Of a stretch of 41,000 nt of DNA, positions 31,631 through 39,267 are shown one piece after another. Both the position numbers and the translations under genes were made by a program. Under the pieces are notes generated by a model that made no database searches, was not told the origin of the DNA, and was given only the letters and a program-made list of their open reading frames with translations. Origin of the DNA: Oligoflexia bacterium (GTDB taxonomy: Bacteria > Bdellovibrionota > UBA1018); the NCBI GenBank assembly GCA_903935335.1, contig CAIZRG010000057.1, forward strand, positions 1 through 41,000, given 5' to 3'. Each line of letters starts with the position of its first letter. Position 1 is the first letter of the stretch.

Positions 31631-32670
31631 TTCTTTTGCGAGAAATTCAAGAGAGAGATCTAGATGCTTTAGAGAAATTTTCTCGAATCCCTGGATTTAT
31701 TAATCTACCTAATGACAAAGAGATGCTTCGGGATAAAATCTTGAGGTCCATTGCATCATTTCAACAGAATGTCGCTTGGAAGTTTGATGGTAAATATCTC
31801 TTTGTTGCTGAAAATATGGAAAGTGGCGAAGTCCTTGGGACTTCTATGATTGCAGGACAACATGGCACAGTTGATTCTCCTCATTTTTATTTTGAAGTAG
31901 GAAGCGAAAAAAAGTTCTCAAAAATGATTAACACTGGGTTTATTCATGGAACATTAAAATTAAAGTTTGATACGAATGGCCCTTCTGAAATTGGAGGTCT
32001 TGTTCTTAGTCCTCAGTATAGGAACTCGGAAGTAAGAGTTGGGAGACAAATTTCTTTTGTCAGATTTCTATTTTTAGGTCTTCATCGAAACTTGTTTAAA
32101 AGAAAAATTTTGGCTGAACTTTTACCTCCACTCAACAAAAAAGGGCAGTCCCCCCTTTGGGAAGCCATTGGGAGGCGATTTACTAATATGGATTATGGGG
32201 AGGCTGATCAGCTTTGTCAGAAAAATAAAGAGTTCATTTTTTCTCTTTTTCCTACTGGAAAGATCTATACTTCGTTTTTTTCTGCTGAAGCTCGCAATGC
32301 TATTGGAAAAGTAGGAAAGGACACTGAGCCAGTTTCGCATATGCTTAAGAAGATAGGGTTCCAGTATAAAAATCAAGTTGACCCTTTTGATGGTGGTCCA
32401 CATCTTTGGGCTAATGCAGATGAGATTTTGCCTGTTCAAAAAATTATTAAACTGACCTATGATTCCAAATCTGAAACAGAAAATTTAGTGGATCCAGTCT
32501 CTGGCATTCTTTCTTCTTTAAAGCAAAATATAGGAGAATATCGTGCGATGGCTGTAAAAGGATTCATTCGGGAGGATCGTTTTACGAGTACTCCGACAGA
32601 TTGTCTAGGAATTAAGAAATGTTTAGGTTTAAGATCCGGTGATCGGGTTGCTTTTATGCCTTACTATTAA
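31627..32670 (+). CDS. astA: Arginine/ornithine N-succinyltransferase AstA
   Basis: 347 residues from ATG 31627 (ATGA overlap with the M20 stop), with GAGAAAG nine bases before it; the GTG at 31621 is too close to that site. AstA transfers succinate from succinyl-CoA to the alpha-amino group of arginine, and some homologues act on ornithine. Family blocks: REIQERDLDALEKFSRIPGF, LPNDKEMLRDKI, EVLGTSMIAGQHGTVDSPHF, GGLVLSPQYRNSEVRVGRQI, and GEADQLCQKNKEFI. The C-terminal part ends with the SGDRVAFMPYY tail. Length is typical (about 340-345). First step of the operon's pathway. Confidence 0.9.
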   Translation: MILLREIQERDLDALEKFSRIPGFINLPNDKEMLRDKILRSIASFQQNVAWKFDGKYLFVAENMESGEVLGTSMIAGQHGTVDSPHFYFEVGSEKKFSKMINTGFIHGTLKLKFDTNGPSEIGGLVLSPQYRNSEVRVGRQISFVRFLFLGLHRNLFKRKILAELLPPLNKKGQSPLWEAIGRRFTNMDYGEADQLCQKNKEFIFSLFPTGKIYTSFFSAEARNAIGKVGKDTEPVSHMLKKIGFQYKNQVDPFDGGPHLWANADEILPVQKIIKLTYDSKSETENLVDPVSGILSSLKQNIGEYRAMAVKGFIREDRFTSTPTDCLGIKKCLGLRSGDRVAFMPYY

Positions 32671-32685
32671 AGGTGGAGGTCTCTT

Positions 32686-34218
32686 ATGGATAAGCCTCAG
32701 TTTAAATTTCAGGTGAAAGGTAATTTTTACGACGGCTGTTTTAAGAGTTGTGTAGATGCCAGTGGGGAGTGGGTTGGGCAAAGCCCCGCGGATTTTTCAG
32801 ATGAGGTGGGTCGGTTTCAGTATTCTTATAAAGCCATTGATGAAGCGATTCATTCAGCATCTTCTGCTTTTAAAACTTGGAGAAAATCCAAACTGAGTGA
32901 TCGAATTGAGCTTTTGAAAAAATACCAGACCACTCTTAAGTGTCGCTCTGAAGAATTGGCTCAGGCTATTTCTAGAGAAGTGGGTAAGCCTTTTTGGGAG
33001 GCTAAGACTGAAGTGGCTGCAATGATTCACAAAGTGGATATTACGGTCGAAGATAGTCTTCGGTTGATCTCTGATTTTGAAATTACTTTAGAGGGTGGGG
33101 CAAGGGGTATTTGTCGTTACCGGCCTTTAGGAGTTATGGCAGTCATCGGTCCTTTTAATTTCCCAGGGCATTTGCCGAATGGACATTGGGTCCCTGCAAT
33201 TTTGACCGGGAATACAGTGATATTTAAGCCTTCTGAGAAAACTCCTATGGTGGGGCAGATTCTGGCTGAGTGTTTTGAAGAAGCCGGTTTTCCTGCTGGA
33301 GTTTTTAACTTAATCCAGGGGGAAAAGGAAGTAGGGCGGAGGCTTTGCATTCACGAAGGAGTGGATGGGGTTTTGTTTACAGGATCCTATGAGGTTGGAA
33401 CTCGAATTAAGCAAGATACCCTTCATCAGCATTGGAAGTTACTCGTCCTAGAAATGGGAGGCAAAAATGCGATGATTGTTTGGGAGGATGCTGACTTACA
33501 GATAGCTGTACACGAAGCTTTAATAGGGGCTTTTCTGACGACTGGGCAGCGTTGCAGTGCAACGAGCCGAGTGATTGTGCACAAAAAACTTTTTGATTCA
33601 TTTGTAGAGTGCTTTCACGAACGATCGAAAGCATTTTCTATTGGGCATCCCTGCAAGGGAACTCCGTTTATGGGCCCCCTGATCGACTCAGGGGCTGTGG
33701 ATCGGTATCTTAAATTTTTAGGAGTAGCCAGCCGCGAAGGATGTGAACTGATCATGCGTGGGAAGGCGCTTGATCTTCCTTTTCGAGGGAACTATGTAAC
33801 CCCCTCAATTTGCATCGCTAAAAATTTCACAGTTGAGCAGTCCAAAAAAAGCATCTTTCAGCAAACTGAGTTATTTGCACCCAGTGTGGCTATTTTAGGG
33901 GCTGAGGATTTGGATGAGGCCATTGAGCAGGCTAATGTGACACAGTATGGTTTAGTGACCAGTGTTTTTACTCGGAGTCGGGAAATTTATGAAAAGTGTC
34001 AAGAGGAACTTGAGGTGGGCCTTGTCAATTGGAATAAATCGACTGTGGGCGCTTCTTCTCGACTTCCATTTGGAGGGTTAAAGAAAAGTGGAAACCATCG
34101 GCCCACTGGACTCTCTGCAACTTTATACTGTACCTATCCAGTTGCTTCACTGGAAATTTCTGAAGTGCCACCGATTGCTCAGTTAGCTCTTAAGACTCCC
34201 GGTCTCAACTGGATTTAA
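32686..34218 (+). CDS. astD: Succinylglutamate-semialdehyde dehydrogenase AstD
   Basis: 510 residues. GGAGG six bases before ATG 32686. ALDH superfamily: GPFNFPGHLPNGHWVPAI, GNTVIFKPSEKTPMVG, VLFTGSYEVG, LEMGGKNAMIV with Glu256, and TGQRCSATSRVIV with Cys290. SSRLPFGGLKKSGNHRPTG is a strong AstD signature in the substrate loop. It oxidises N-succinylglutamate semialdehyde with NAD. The succinylarginine dihydrolase AstB is not present anywhere in the operon, so ornithine, already lacking the guanidino group, may be the natural substrate. Confidence 0.92.
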   Translation: MDKPQFKFQVKGNFYDGCFKSCVDASGEWVGQSPADFSDEVGRFQYSYKAIDEAIHSASSAFKTWRKSKLSDRIELLKKYQTTLKCRSEELAQAISREVGKPFWEAKTEVAAMIHKVDITVEDSLRLISDFEITLEGGARGICRYRPLGVMAVIGPFNFPGHLPNGHWVPAILTGNTVIFKPSEKTPMVGQILAECFEEAGFPAGVFNLIQGEKEVGRRLCIHEGVDGVLFTGSYEVGTRIKQDTLHQHWKLLVLEMGGKNAMIVWEDADLQIAVHEALIGAFLTTGQRCSATSRVIVHKKLFDSFVECFHERSKAFSIGHPCKGTPFMGPLIDSGAVDRYLKFLGVASREGCELIMRGKALDLPFRGNYVTPSICIAKNFTVEQSKKSIFQQTELFAPSVAILGAEDLDEAIEQANVTQYGLVTSVFTRSREIYEKCQEELEVGLVNWNKSTVGASSRLPFGGLKKSGNHRPTGLSATLYCTYPVASLEISEVPPIAQLALKTPGLNWI

Positions 34219-34253
34219 CCCAAGAGTGCCCCAGGGATTGGAGCACTCTTGGG
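34219..34253. terminator. Strong hairpin between astD and cspA
   Basis: CCCAAGAGTGC (34219-34229) pairs perfectly with GCACTCTTGGG (34243-34253) over 11 bp with a 13-base loop, starting right after the astD stop. It can serve both convergent genes. There is no T run on either side, so it is more a processing or RNA-stabilising hairpin than a classical intrinsic terminator. Confidence 0.55.
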
Positions 34254-34296
34254 TGAGTTGATCTAAGTTTTGTCCTGGATTTTCAGGATTTGATGA

Positions 34297-34506
34297 TTAT
34301 TGAATGGCTTTCGCCACGTTTGAAGCTTGTGGGCCTTTGGGGCCTTCAATCAGTTCAAACTCAACTTTTTGTCCCTCGACTAGAGTTTTGAAGCCATCCC
34401 CTTGGATAGCTGAATAGTGAACAAAAACATCTCGTTCTGTACCATCAGCCTGGATAAACCCATAGCCTTTGCTATCGTTAAACCACTTGACTAAACCTGT
34501 TGCCAT
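34297..34506 (-). CDS. cspA: Cold-shock protein (CspA family)
   Basis: 69 residues. ATG 34506 with AGGGGG upstream. RNP1 KGYGFI and RNP2 DVFVHYS are present, with the surrounding [14 protein letters not shown] and [10 protein letters not shown] patterns. Binds single-stranded RNA/DNA and acts as an RNA chaperone; constitutive and cold-induced members look alike. The 5' leader (about 90 bases) is T-rich on the minus strand. It has its own strand and is separated from the secreted-protein gene upstream by 92 bases. Confidence 0.95.
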   Translation of the reverse strand: MATGLVKWFNDSKGYGFIQADGTERDVFVHYSAIQGDGFKTLVEGQKVEFELIEGPKGPQASNVAKAIQ

Positions 34507-34598
34507 TCGGATACCCCCTAAAAAAATAAAAGAAGCAACTCATCCTGAAATAAACCTGGTTTTCAGCTGGCGTCAAATGAAAAAGTGAGTGGAGGTAA

Positions 34599-35822
34599 CT
34601 AAAGGAAGTTCATAGGGTGCAGTCCGAAAGAACCTGGAAATCCTGGCCACATGATCATCATAGGATTGAGTGGGTTTGGTCCGAAAGAACCTAGAAATCC
34701 TGTTTGGAATCCTGGCATAGGCTGAGCAATCGGAAATTGAGGTAGGACGAAAGGGGTAATGCCCATGGGTGAGCTCATAAAGGGGGGGGTGAGTAATCCG
34801 GGGTTGGGACTGGCTAGATTGCGGATTTGCTGAATCTCTGCTTTGTAGGCTTTGAGTAGGGCTGATTTCCGACCTGGTAAGGTTTCTCCCTTAGCCAAAG
34901 TTTGCTCAGCAAGATTCAAGTTCTTGAATTGGAGAGGTTGTTCTTGTGTATAACGCCTGGCGATGACCATGAGTCCTTTTATCGCATCAGAAGATCGCTC
35001 TTCTTTTTCTGTAGCCCACTCCATGAGTTCTTCTCGAACCTGGGTAAGTATCTCAACGGGAGCAGTTTGAATCTTTTTTTGGATCTCATTGAGCTGCATT
35101 CGTTCGATGTCTTTTTCTTTTTTCTGCAGATCTCTTTCATGCTGATTAAAAATATCTTGAGTAATGATATTGAGACGGAGAAGGGATGAGTTTTGAGTTC
35201 TTGAGGAATCAATATCATTCAGACAAGTAGAGGATGAAATTTGAGCTTTCAAGGCGTTGATCTTTGCGTTTCGTTTTTTTTCTTCCTTTTCACGTTCCTC
35301 AGCATCTATTTCATCTTGACCTTTATGGTGAAGAGTCTCAGTTCCGAAATGAGCACATTGATATCGATCCTGATCCTTGGAGCGATCTTCAAAAACTAAT
35401 TTGAAATCTGCAGAGGGGTTAGCTGCAAAACTAAAAGCTGGGATGACTTGAGAGAGTCGCACACACGGAACCCCATCTTTGCAGCCTCTGCCCTGAGTAT
35501 TTTTGTGTTTAACGCACTTACGAAAAGCTCCATTGTCATCTTTGATGCGAATACCGACGGCGTTTTGGCAAGAGCTCCCCTGAGGAGCTCTGACTTCCTC
35601 GGAATGGAAATAGCGATGACATGCTGCAGGGAACGTTCCATAAAGGACTCCTGAGGTATGAGGAGAATTGGTTTGATCGAGGGAAGCTGAAAAATCATAA
35701 AAGAGAGCGTTCAGTTCATCGGGTTGGATATCACCCTGGGTAGCTCCCAATACTGAGATGGGGATGAAATGAGGAAGTATCCAAGAGAGGATCAAGCCCC
35801 TGAGTTTTTGTTTGGAAAACAT
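34599..35822 (-). CDS. Secreted Cys-rich protein with Gly/Phe/Pro-rich C-terminal repeats, unknown function
   Basis: 407 residues from ATG 35822, which has AAGGAG five bases upstream; the in-frame GTG two codons earlier is less likely. Signal peptide ends ISVLGA. The N-terminal mature part (about 30-180) has six or more Cys (AACHRYF, SSCQNA, FRKCVKHK, GRGCKDGVPCVR, YQCAHFG), likely disulfides. Residues about 180-300 are a charged coiled coil (EEREKEEKKRNAK, QKKEKDIERMQLNEIQ). The C-terminal 60 are Pro/Met/Phe/Gly with two copies of a GFxGSFGxxPxN unit, 19 residues apart. No enzyme family recognised. An adhesive or matrix role is possible. Confidence 0.65.
   Translation of the reverse strand: MFSKQKLRGLILSWILPHFIPISVLGATQGDIQPDELNALFYDFSASLDQTNSPHTSGVLYGTFPAACHRYFHSEEVRAPQGSSCQNAVGIRIKDDNGAFRKCVKHKNTQGRGCKDGVPCVRLSQVIPAFSFAANPSADFKLVFEDRSKDQDRYQCAHFGTETLHHKGQDEIDAEEREKEEKKRNAKINALKAQISSSTCLNDIDSSRTQNSSLLRLNIITQDIFNQHERDLQKKEKDIERMQLNEIQKKIQTAPVEILTQVREELMEWATEKEERSSDAIKGLMVIARRYTQEQPLQFKNLNLAEQTLAKGETLPGRKSALLKAYKAEIQQIRNLASPNPGLLTPPFMSSPMGITPFVLPQFPIAQPMPGFQTGFLGSFGPNPLNPMMIMWPGFPGSFGLHPMNFL
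34622..34702. repeat. Direct repeat, two 24-base copies 57 bases apart
   Basis: GTCCGAAAGAACCTGG... at 34622 and GTCCGAAAGAACCTAG... at 34679 differ at one base over 24. They encode the GFxGSFG repeats at the C-terminus of the secreted protein. The 57-base period is 19 codons, consistent with expansion of a coding repeat. Confidence 0.6.
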
Positions 35823-35841
35823 AGTCACTCCTTAAAAATCC

Positions 35842-35863
35842 TCCTAGGGAAAGCCTCCTAGGA
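35842..35863. repeat. Inverted repeat TCCTAGG/CCTAGGA
   Basis: 7-bp inverted repeat with an 8-base loop, about 20 bases upstream of the secreted-protein start in the minus-strand leader. The motif CCTCCTAGG is also directly repeated. It may be a leader hairpin or operator. Confidence 0.3.
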
Positions 35864-35944
35864 TCCATTTCTTCGGAGTTGGCATAAGCAAGACTTAGGC
35901 CAATAACATTTGGTTTTTATAGATTTAAATAGTCCAACAAAATC

Positions 35945-35958
35945 AAATCGATCGATTT
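35945..35958. promoter_or_regulatory. 14-bp perfect palindrome in the divergent intergenic region
   Basis: AAATCGATCGATTT is a full 14-base palindrome between the divergent secreted-protein and leucine dehydrogenase genes, as expected of a dimeric regulator operator. The surrounding 318-base gap (35823-36140) also holds a short frame at 35993-36046 with AGGAGG in front (MGAVICGGCLFSDHLLT), possibly a leader peptide, but nothing else I recognise. Confidence 0.35.
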
Positions 35959-36140
35959 TCTCCAAGAAAACGATAGAAATGATAGGAGGATCATGGGTGC
36001 TGTTATTTGTGGAGGCTGCCTATTTTCTGATCATCTTTTGACTTGAGACTGAAGGCTATAGGCTTCAACAGAAGATCTTGCCTAGGAGCCCCTCGCTTGT
36101 TAGGGTCATGGAAATTCAGGAAGAAAAGGAACCAATACTT

Positions 36141-37190
36141 ATGGTCTTTGAAAAAATTCAAAATGATGGATTCGAACAAATCATTTACTGCAATGACTCC
36201 AAAGTCGGTCTTAAGGCGATTATTGCACTTCATTCAACTGTTTTAGGTCCGGCGACAGGGGGTTGTCGGATGTGGAATTATGCGAATGAGGGAGAGGCTT
36301 TATTCGATGTTTTACGCCTTTCTCAAGGAATGACTTATAAAGCTTCTCTTGCAGGTTTGGATTGGGGAGGAGGAAAGGCTGTCATCTTGGGTGATCCCAG
36401 AGGGATAAAAGCTCCAGGTCTTCTTGAGCGTTTTGGGGAGTATGTGGATCGATTCGGGGGTGTTTATATTACGGCTAAAGATGTTGGGATTGGGGCAGAA
36501 GATCTTCGAAGAGTGAAGACCAAGACTCCTCATGTGCTTGGGATTGAAGGCGATCAAAATTCGAGTGGAGATCCCTCTCCAGCGACTGCTTGGGGGGTTT
36601 ATCATGGACTTCAGGCTTGTGCTAAGTTTGCATTCCAAACAGATTCTTTGAAAGGGATAAAAATTGCGCTACAGGGTCTTGGAAGTGTTTCTTATTATCT
36701 TTTAGAATATTTAATTGCTGAAGGTGCAGATGTTATTGGGTGTGATATCAATTCAGAGATGGTGGATCGTGCAGTAAAAAAATACGGGATTCAAATCACT
36801 TCTGCTGAAGAAATCTATGATGTCCCCTGTGATATTTTTTCTCCCTCTGCTTTAGGTTCGTCGATTAATGCTTCAAGTTTATCACGTTTAAAAACTAAGG
36901 TGATTGCTGGGGCTGCTAACAATCAACTGGCAACCGAGAAGGAGGGGAGGGAGATCTTTGAGAGAGGGATGATTTATGCTCCTGATTATGCCATTAACGC
37001 AGGGGGGCTGATTAATATTTATTATGAAGATCCTGCTCGGGGAGGCTATACTCGACAAAGAGCGTTTGATCATGTTTCTCATATCCGAAAAACAATCTGG
37101 GATATTCTTGAACGATCAAAAGTAGAAAAACAGCCGACTCATGTGATTGCTAACCGGATGGCTGAGGAGAGAATCCGGATGGCTGTTTAG
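36141..37190 (+). CDS. ldh: Leucine dehydrogenase (Glu/Leu/Phe/Val dehydrogenase)
   Basis: 349 residues from ATG 36141, with AAAAGGAA nine bases before it; this gives the family start MVFEKIQNDGFEQIIYCND. The frame extends upstream to TTG 36078 but adds unrelated residues. Oxidative deamination of branched-chain amino acids with NAD. Motifs: GLKAIIALHSTVLGPATGG, AGLDWGGGKAV (Lys79 catalytic), GVYITAKDVGIGAEDL, the Rossmann GLGSVSYYLLEYL, CDINSEMV, and APDYAINAGGLINIYYE. Length matches the family (about 350). It sits near the Ast operon; both feed amino-acid carbon and nitrogen. Confidence 0.92.
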   Translation: MVFEKIQNDGFEQIIYCNDSKVGLKAIIALHSTVLGPATGGCRMWNYANEGEALFDVLRLSQGMTYKASLAGLDWGGGKAVILGDPRGIKAPGLLERFGEYVDRFGGVYITAKDVGIGAEDLRRVKTKTPHVLGIEGDQNSSGDPSPATAWGVYHGLQACAKFAFQTDSLKGIKIALQGLGSVSYYLLEYLIAEGADVIGCDINSEMVDRAVKKYGIQITSAEEIYDVPCDIFSPSALGSSINASSLSRLKTKVIAGAANNQLATEKEGREIFERGMIYAPDYAINAGGLINIYYEDPARGGYTRQRAFDHVSHIRKTIWDILERSKVEKQPTHVIANRMAEERIRMAV

Positions 37191-37214
37191 CAAAGTTTTT
37201 AAAGTGGGTGGGGT

Positions 37215-38102
37215 ATGGAAAATCTAGGGAGAACTCAGGAGTTGCTTCAAATCCGAGCCTGTTTAAAGGCTCAGAGGAACGTCTTATTAGAGGGCCCAGT
37301 CGGGGTTGGGAAGACCCATCTTGCTCTTTATGTGACGGGAGATCTGAAGCTTCCTGTCTTTAGGGTGGATGGGGATAACCGGTACTCAGAGCAAAAACTT
37401 TCAGGTTGGTTTGATCCTCCTTCGGTGATTCAAAAAGGCTTTGGGGAAAAGTCTTTTATTGCAGGACCTTTGGTGGATGCGATGAGGCAAGGGGGTGTTC
37501 TTTTTATCAATGAGCTCAATCGTCTTCCAGAGGGGGTCCAGAACGTACTGCTTCCTGCTATTGATGAGAGGCTGATTGTTGTGCCCAGACTAGGAGAGGT
37601 GAAGGCTGCTCCTGGGTTTTTAGTGATTGCAACGCAAAACCCCAAGGAGTTTGTGGCTACTTCTCATCTGAGTGAGGCGATTTTAGATCGCTTTGAGCTC
37701 GTGGTGCTCGATTATCAAACACAAGAAGAGGAGCTTGAGATTGTTTTGAGGAGGCTTAAATCCTTCTTAGGGGGTGGGGCTTCTTTAAAGGATGAAAGCC
37801 TTTTAGCTTTAGCTTCGGTCCGATTGACAAGAATGACTCGGAGTCATCCCCGTGTGAAGCGAGGAGCTTCGGTGAGAGCAGCTTTGAGTATTGCTGAGCT
37901 TGCTTATGTTTTAATTTCAGAGGGGATGAGTCTTGAAAAAGCCTTTTATGAGGCGGTTCTTTTAGCGCTTCCGACTCGAATTGAAATTGAACAGGAAGCA
38001 GACTCTGAGCAGTCCTTAAGGCAAGAGCTTGAGAGTTTAGTGAAACAATGGTGTCATGAAACTTTAAAAAATTCAAATAACTTAGCCGAAAAAAAAAACT
38101 AA
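37215..38102 (+). CDS. MoxR-type AAA+ ATPase, probably also the N-terminal half of a frameshift fusion
   Basis: 295 residues. Walker A GPVGVGKT at 27-34, GSFIAGPLVDAM pattern, Walker B GGVLFINELNR at 93-103, sensor-1 VIATQNP (Asn142), and the Arg finger in SEAILDRF near 153-160. These chaperone-like ATPases work with VWA-domain partners to load metals or remodel complexes. The last codons run through ten A (38089-38098) and reach TAA at 38100-38102. One base of -1 slippage on that run would let the ribosome skip the stop and continue into the VWA frame, giving a MoxR-VWA protein of about 634 residues. The short form would end here. Confidence 0.88.
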   Translation: MENLGRTQELLQIRACLKAQRNVLLEGPVGVGKTHLALYVTGDLKLPVFRVDGDNRYSEQKLSGWFDPPSVIQKGFGEKSFIAGPLVDAMRQGGVLFINELNRLPEGVQNVLLPAIDERLIVVPRLGEVKAAPGFLVIATQNPKEFVATSHLSEAILDRFELVVLDYQTQEEELEIVLRRLKSFLGGGASLKDESLLALASVRLTRMTRSHPRVKRGASVRAALSIAELAYVLISEGMSLEKAFYEAVLLALPTRIEIEQEADSEQSLRQELESLVKQWCHETLKNSNNLAEKKN

Positions 38103-38119
38103 GCGCTGAGGGCTCTCAG
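38089..38119 (+). promoter_or_regulatory. Candidate -1 frameshift site: A10 run plus hairpin
   Basis: A10 at 38089-38098 holds the heptamer A AAA AAA in the MoxR frame, just before its TAA. Seven bases after the run a hairpin can form, CTGAG (38106-38110), loop GGCT, CTCAG (38115-38119). A stop, an A run and a downstream hairpin are the parts of known -1 sites such as dnaX; the A run could also cause RNA polymerase slippage. No strong upstream Shine-Dalgarno-like stimulator was found. Confidence 0.5.
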
Positions 38120-39118
38120 AATTTCAAAAAAGCCAATGAAAATCTTAAGCTTGCAAGGGCTCAGCAAAAATCAGAAGTCCCATTTTCGTCTATTATTCTT
38201 TTTTCTCCGCCAAAGGCACTCAGTTCTTTCTCAGATTGTTTAGCTTCACTTGATTTTGAAGGTCTCAGTTCATGGGATGTAGCCACTCGTTATCATGAGT
38301 TTAAGGGGCGACCCTCTGCTCAGGGAGTTGTAAAACGAATGAGGGAGCTTTCTGTAGGAGCAATCTTAGAGCGTGCTCAGGAGGTTTTGGGGGCAGTCGT
38401 TCATCCGATGGAGCCGCGGTGTGAAACATGGGCTGAGCTTCCTCCTCAGGCTCAACAAATCGATTTTGATTTAGAGGAAACGATCGAGAATTCGCCTCTT
38501 TCTGTTTTAGGCTTAGAGATACAGTCTAAAAACTCGTGTTTTTTGACTGAGCAAGATCTCTGGATGAGTTATCAGATTCGCCGGAGGCAGTCTTTGGTCT
38601 TATGTATAGATACAAGTTTGTCGATGACCGGGGAGAAGCTTGCACTGACGGCAGTGGCGCTTGCAGTCGTATTACTTCAATTTCCGGATGATCCGATTGG
38701 GATTATAGCATTTGAAAACGAAGCCAAAGTTTTAAAAAATTTAAATGAAGGATTATCTGTAAAATCTTTGATCGAGAGATTTATCGATGTTCCAGCTCAA
38801 GGGTATACCCACTTAGAAGATGGGATGAAGGCTGCTTTACGCCTGATCCGCCAAGGATCTGGGCTGCGGGGAAGGCCACCTTCGGTTGTTTTGTTGACTG
38901 ATGGAAAATACACAGCAGGAAGAGATCCTGGGTACTTAGCCTCGAAATTTCCTCATCTAGTTGTATTGAAAATGGGGAAAGAAAAGGCAGGAATGAGTTT
39001 ATGCCGAGATTTGGCTAAACGGGGAAAAGGGAAATTGAAAGAAGTCGTTGAGCTCGAATCCCTTCCGAGCGTGATGTATAGCGTAGTTAAAGACTTACTC
39101 AGGGGTCGTTCACAATAA
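38099..39118 (+). CDS. VWA-domain protein, likely translated as the -1 extension of MoxR
   Basis: The frame is open from 38081 but has no ATG, GTG or TTG before ATG 38339, although the 240 bases in between encode protein-like sequence (ANENLKLARAQQKSEVPFSS, then LSSFSDCLASLDFEG). The VWA fold starts near VLCIDTSLSMTG, which holds DxSxS of the metal site; QGYTHLEDGM gives the Thr and LLTDGKYT the Asp. This is the ChlD/CoxE/TerY type. Either translation starts late at 38339 (259 residues) or the protein is a fusion with MoxR by a -1 shift at 38089-38098. The absence of any standard start codon in the first 240 bases favours the fusion. Confidence 0.75.
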   Translation, partial: LSAEGSQNFKKANENLKLARAQQKSEVPFSSIILFSPPKALSSFSDCLASLDFEGLSSWDVATRYHEFKGRPSAQGVVKRMRELSVGAILERAQEVLGAVVHPMEPRCETWAELPPQAQQIDFDLEETIENSPLSVLGLEIQSKNSCFLTEQDLWMSYQIRRRQSLVLCIDTSLSMTGEKLALTAVALAVVLLQFPDDPIGIIAFENEAKVLKNLNEGLSVKSLIERFIDVPAQGYTHLEDGMKAALRLIRQGSGLRGRPPSVVLLTDGKYTAGRDPGYLASKFPHLVVLKMGKEKAGMSLCRDLAKRGKGKLKEVVELESLPSVMYSVVKDLLRGRSQ

Positions 39119-39227
39119 ATAACTGAGTTTTATATGTTTTTTAAATTGAGTTTACCTTGCATTCATTCTTGTGATTGAACGGGATTCGTTGAACAGAGTA
39201 AAAACAATTTTTTATATAGCAAAGCAA

Positions 39228-39254
39228 TTTTAATTCTGTTAAACAAAATTAAAA
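39228..39254. repeat. Inverted repeat TTTTAATT/AATTAAAA upstream of the coiled-coil gene
   Basis: Perfect 8-bp arms (39228-39235 and 39247-39254) with an 11-base spacer, ending 13 bases before ATG 39268. It could be an operator or leader fold. The rest of the 149-base spacer (39119-39267) is AT-rich, and I see no clear promoter boxes. Confidence 0.35.
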
Positions 39255-39267
39255 CAGCGAGGTTTTA

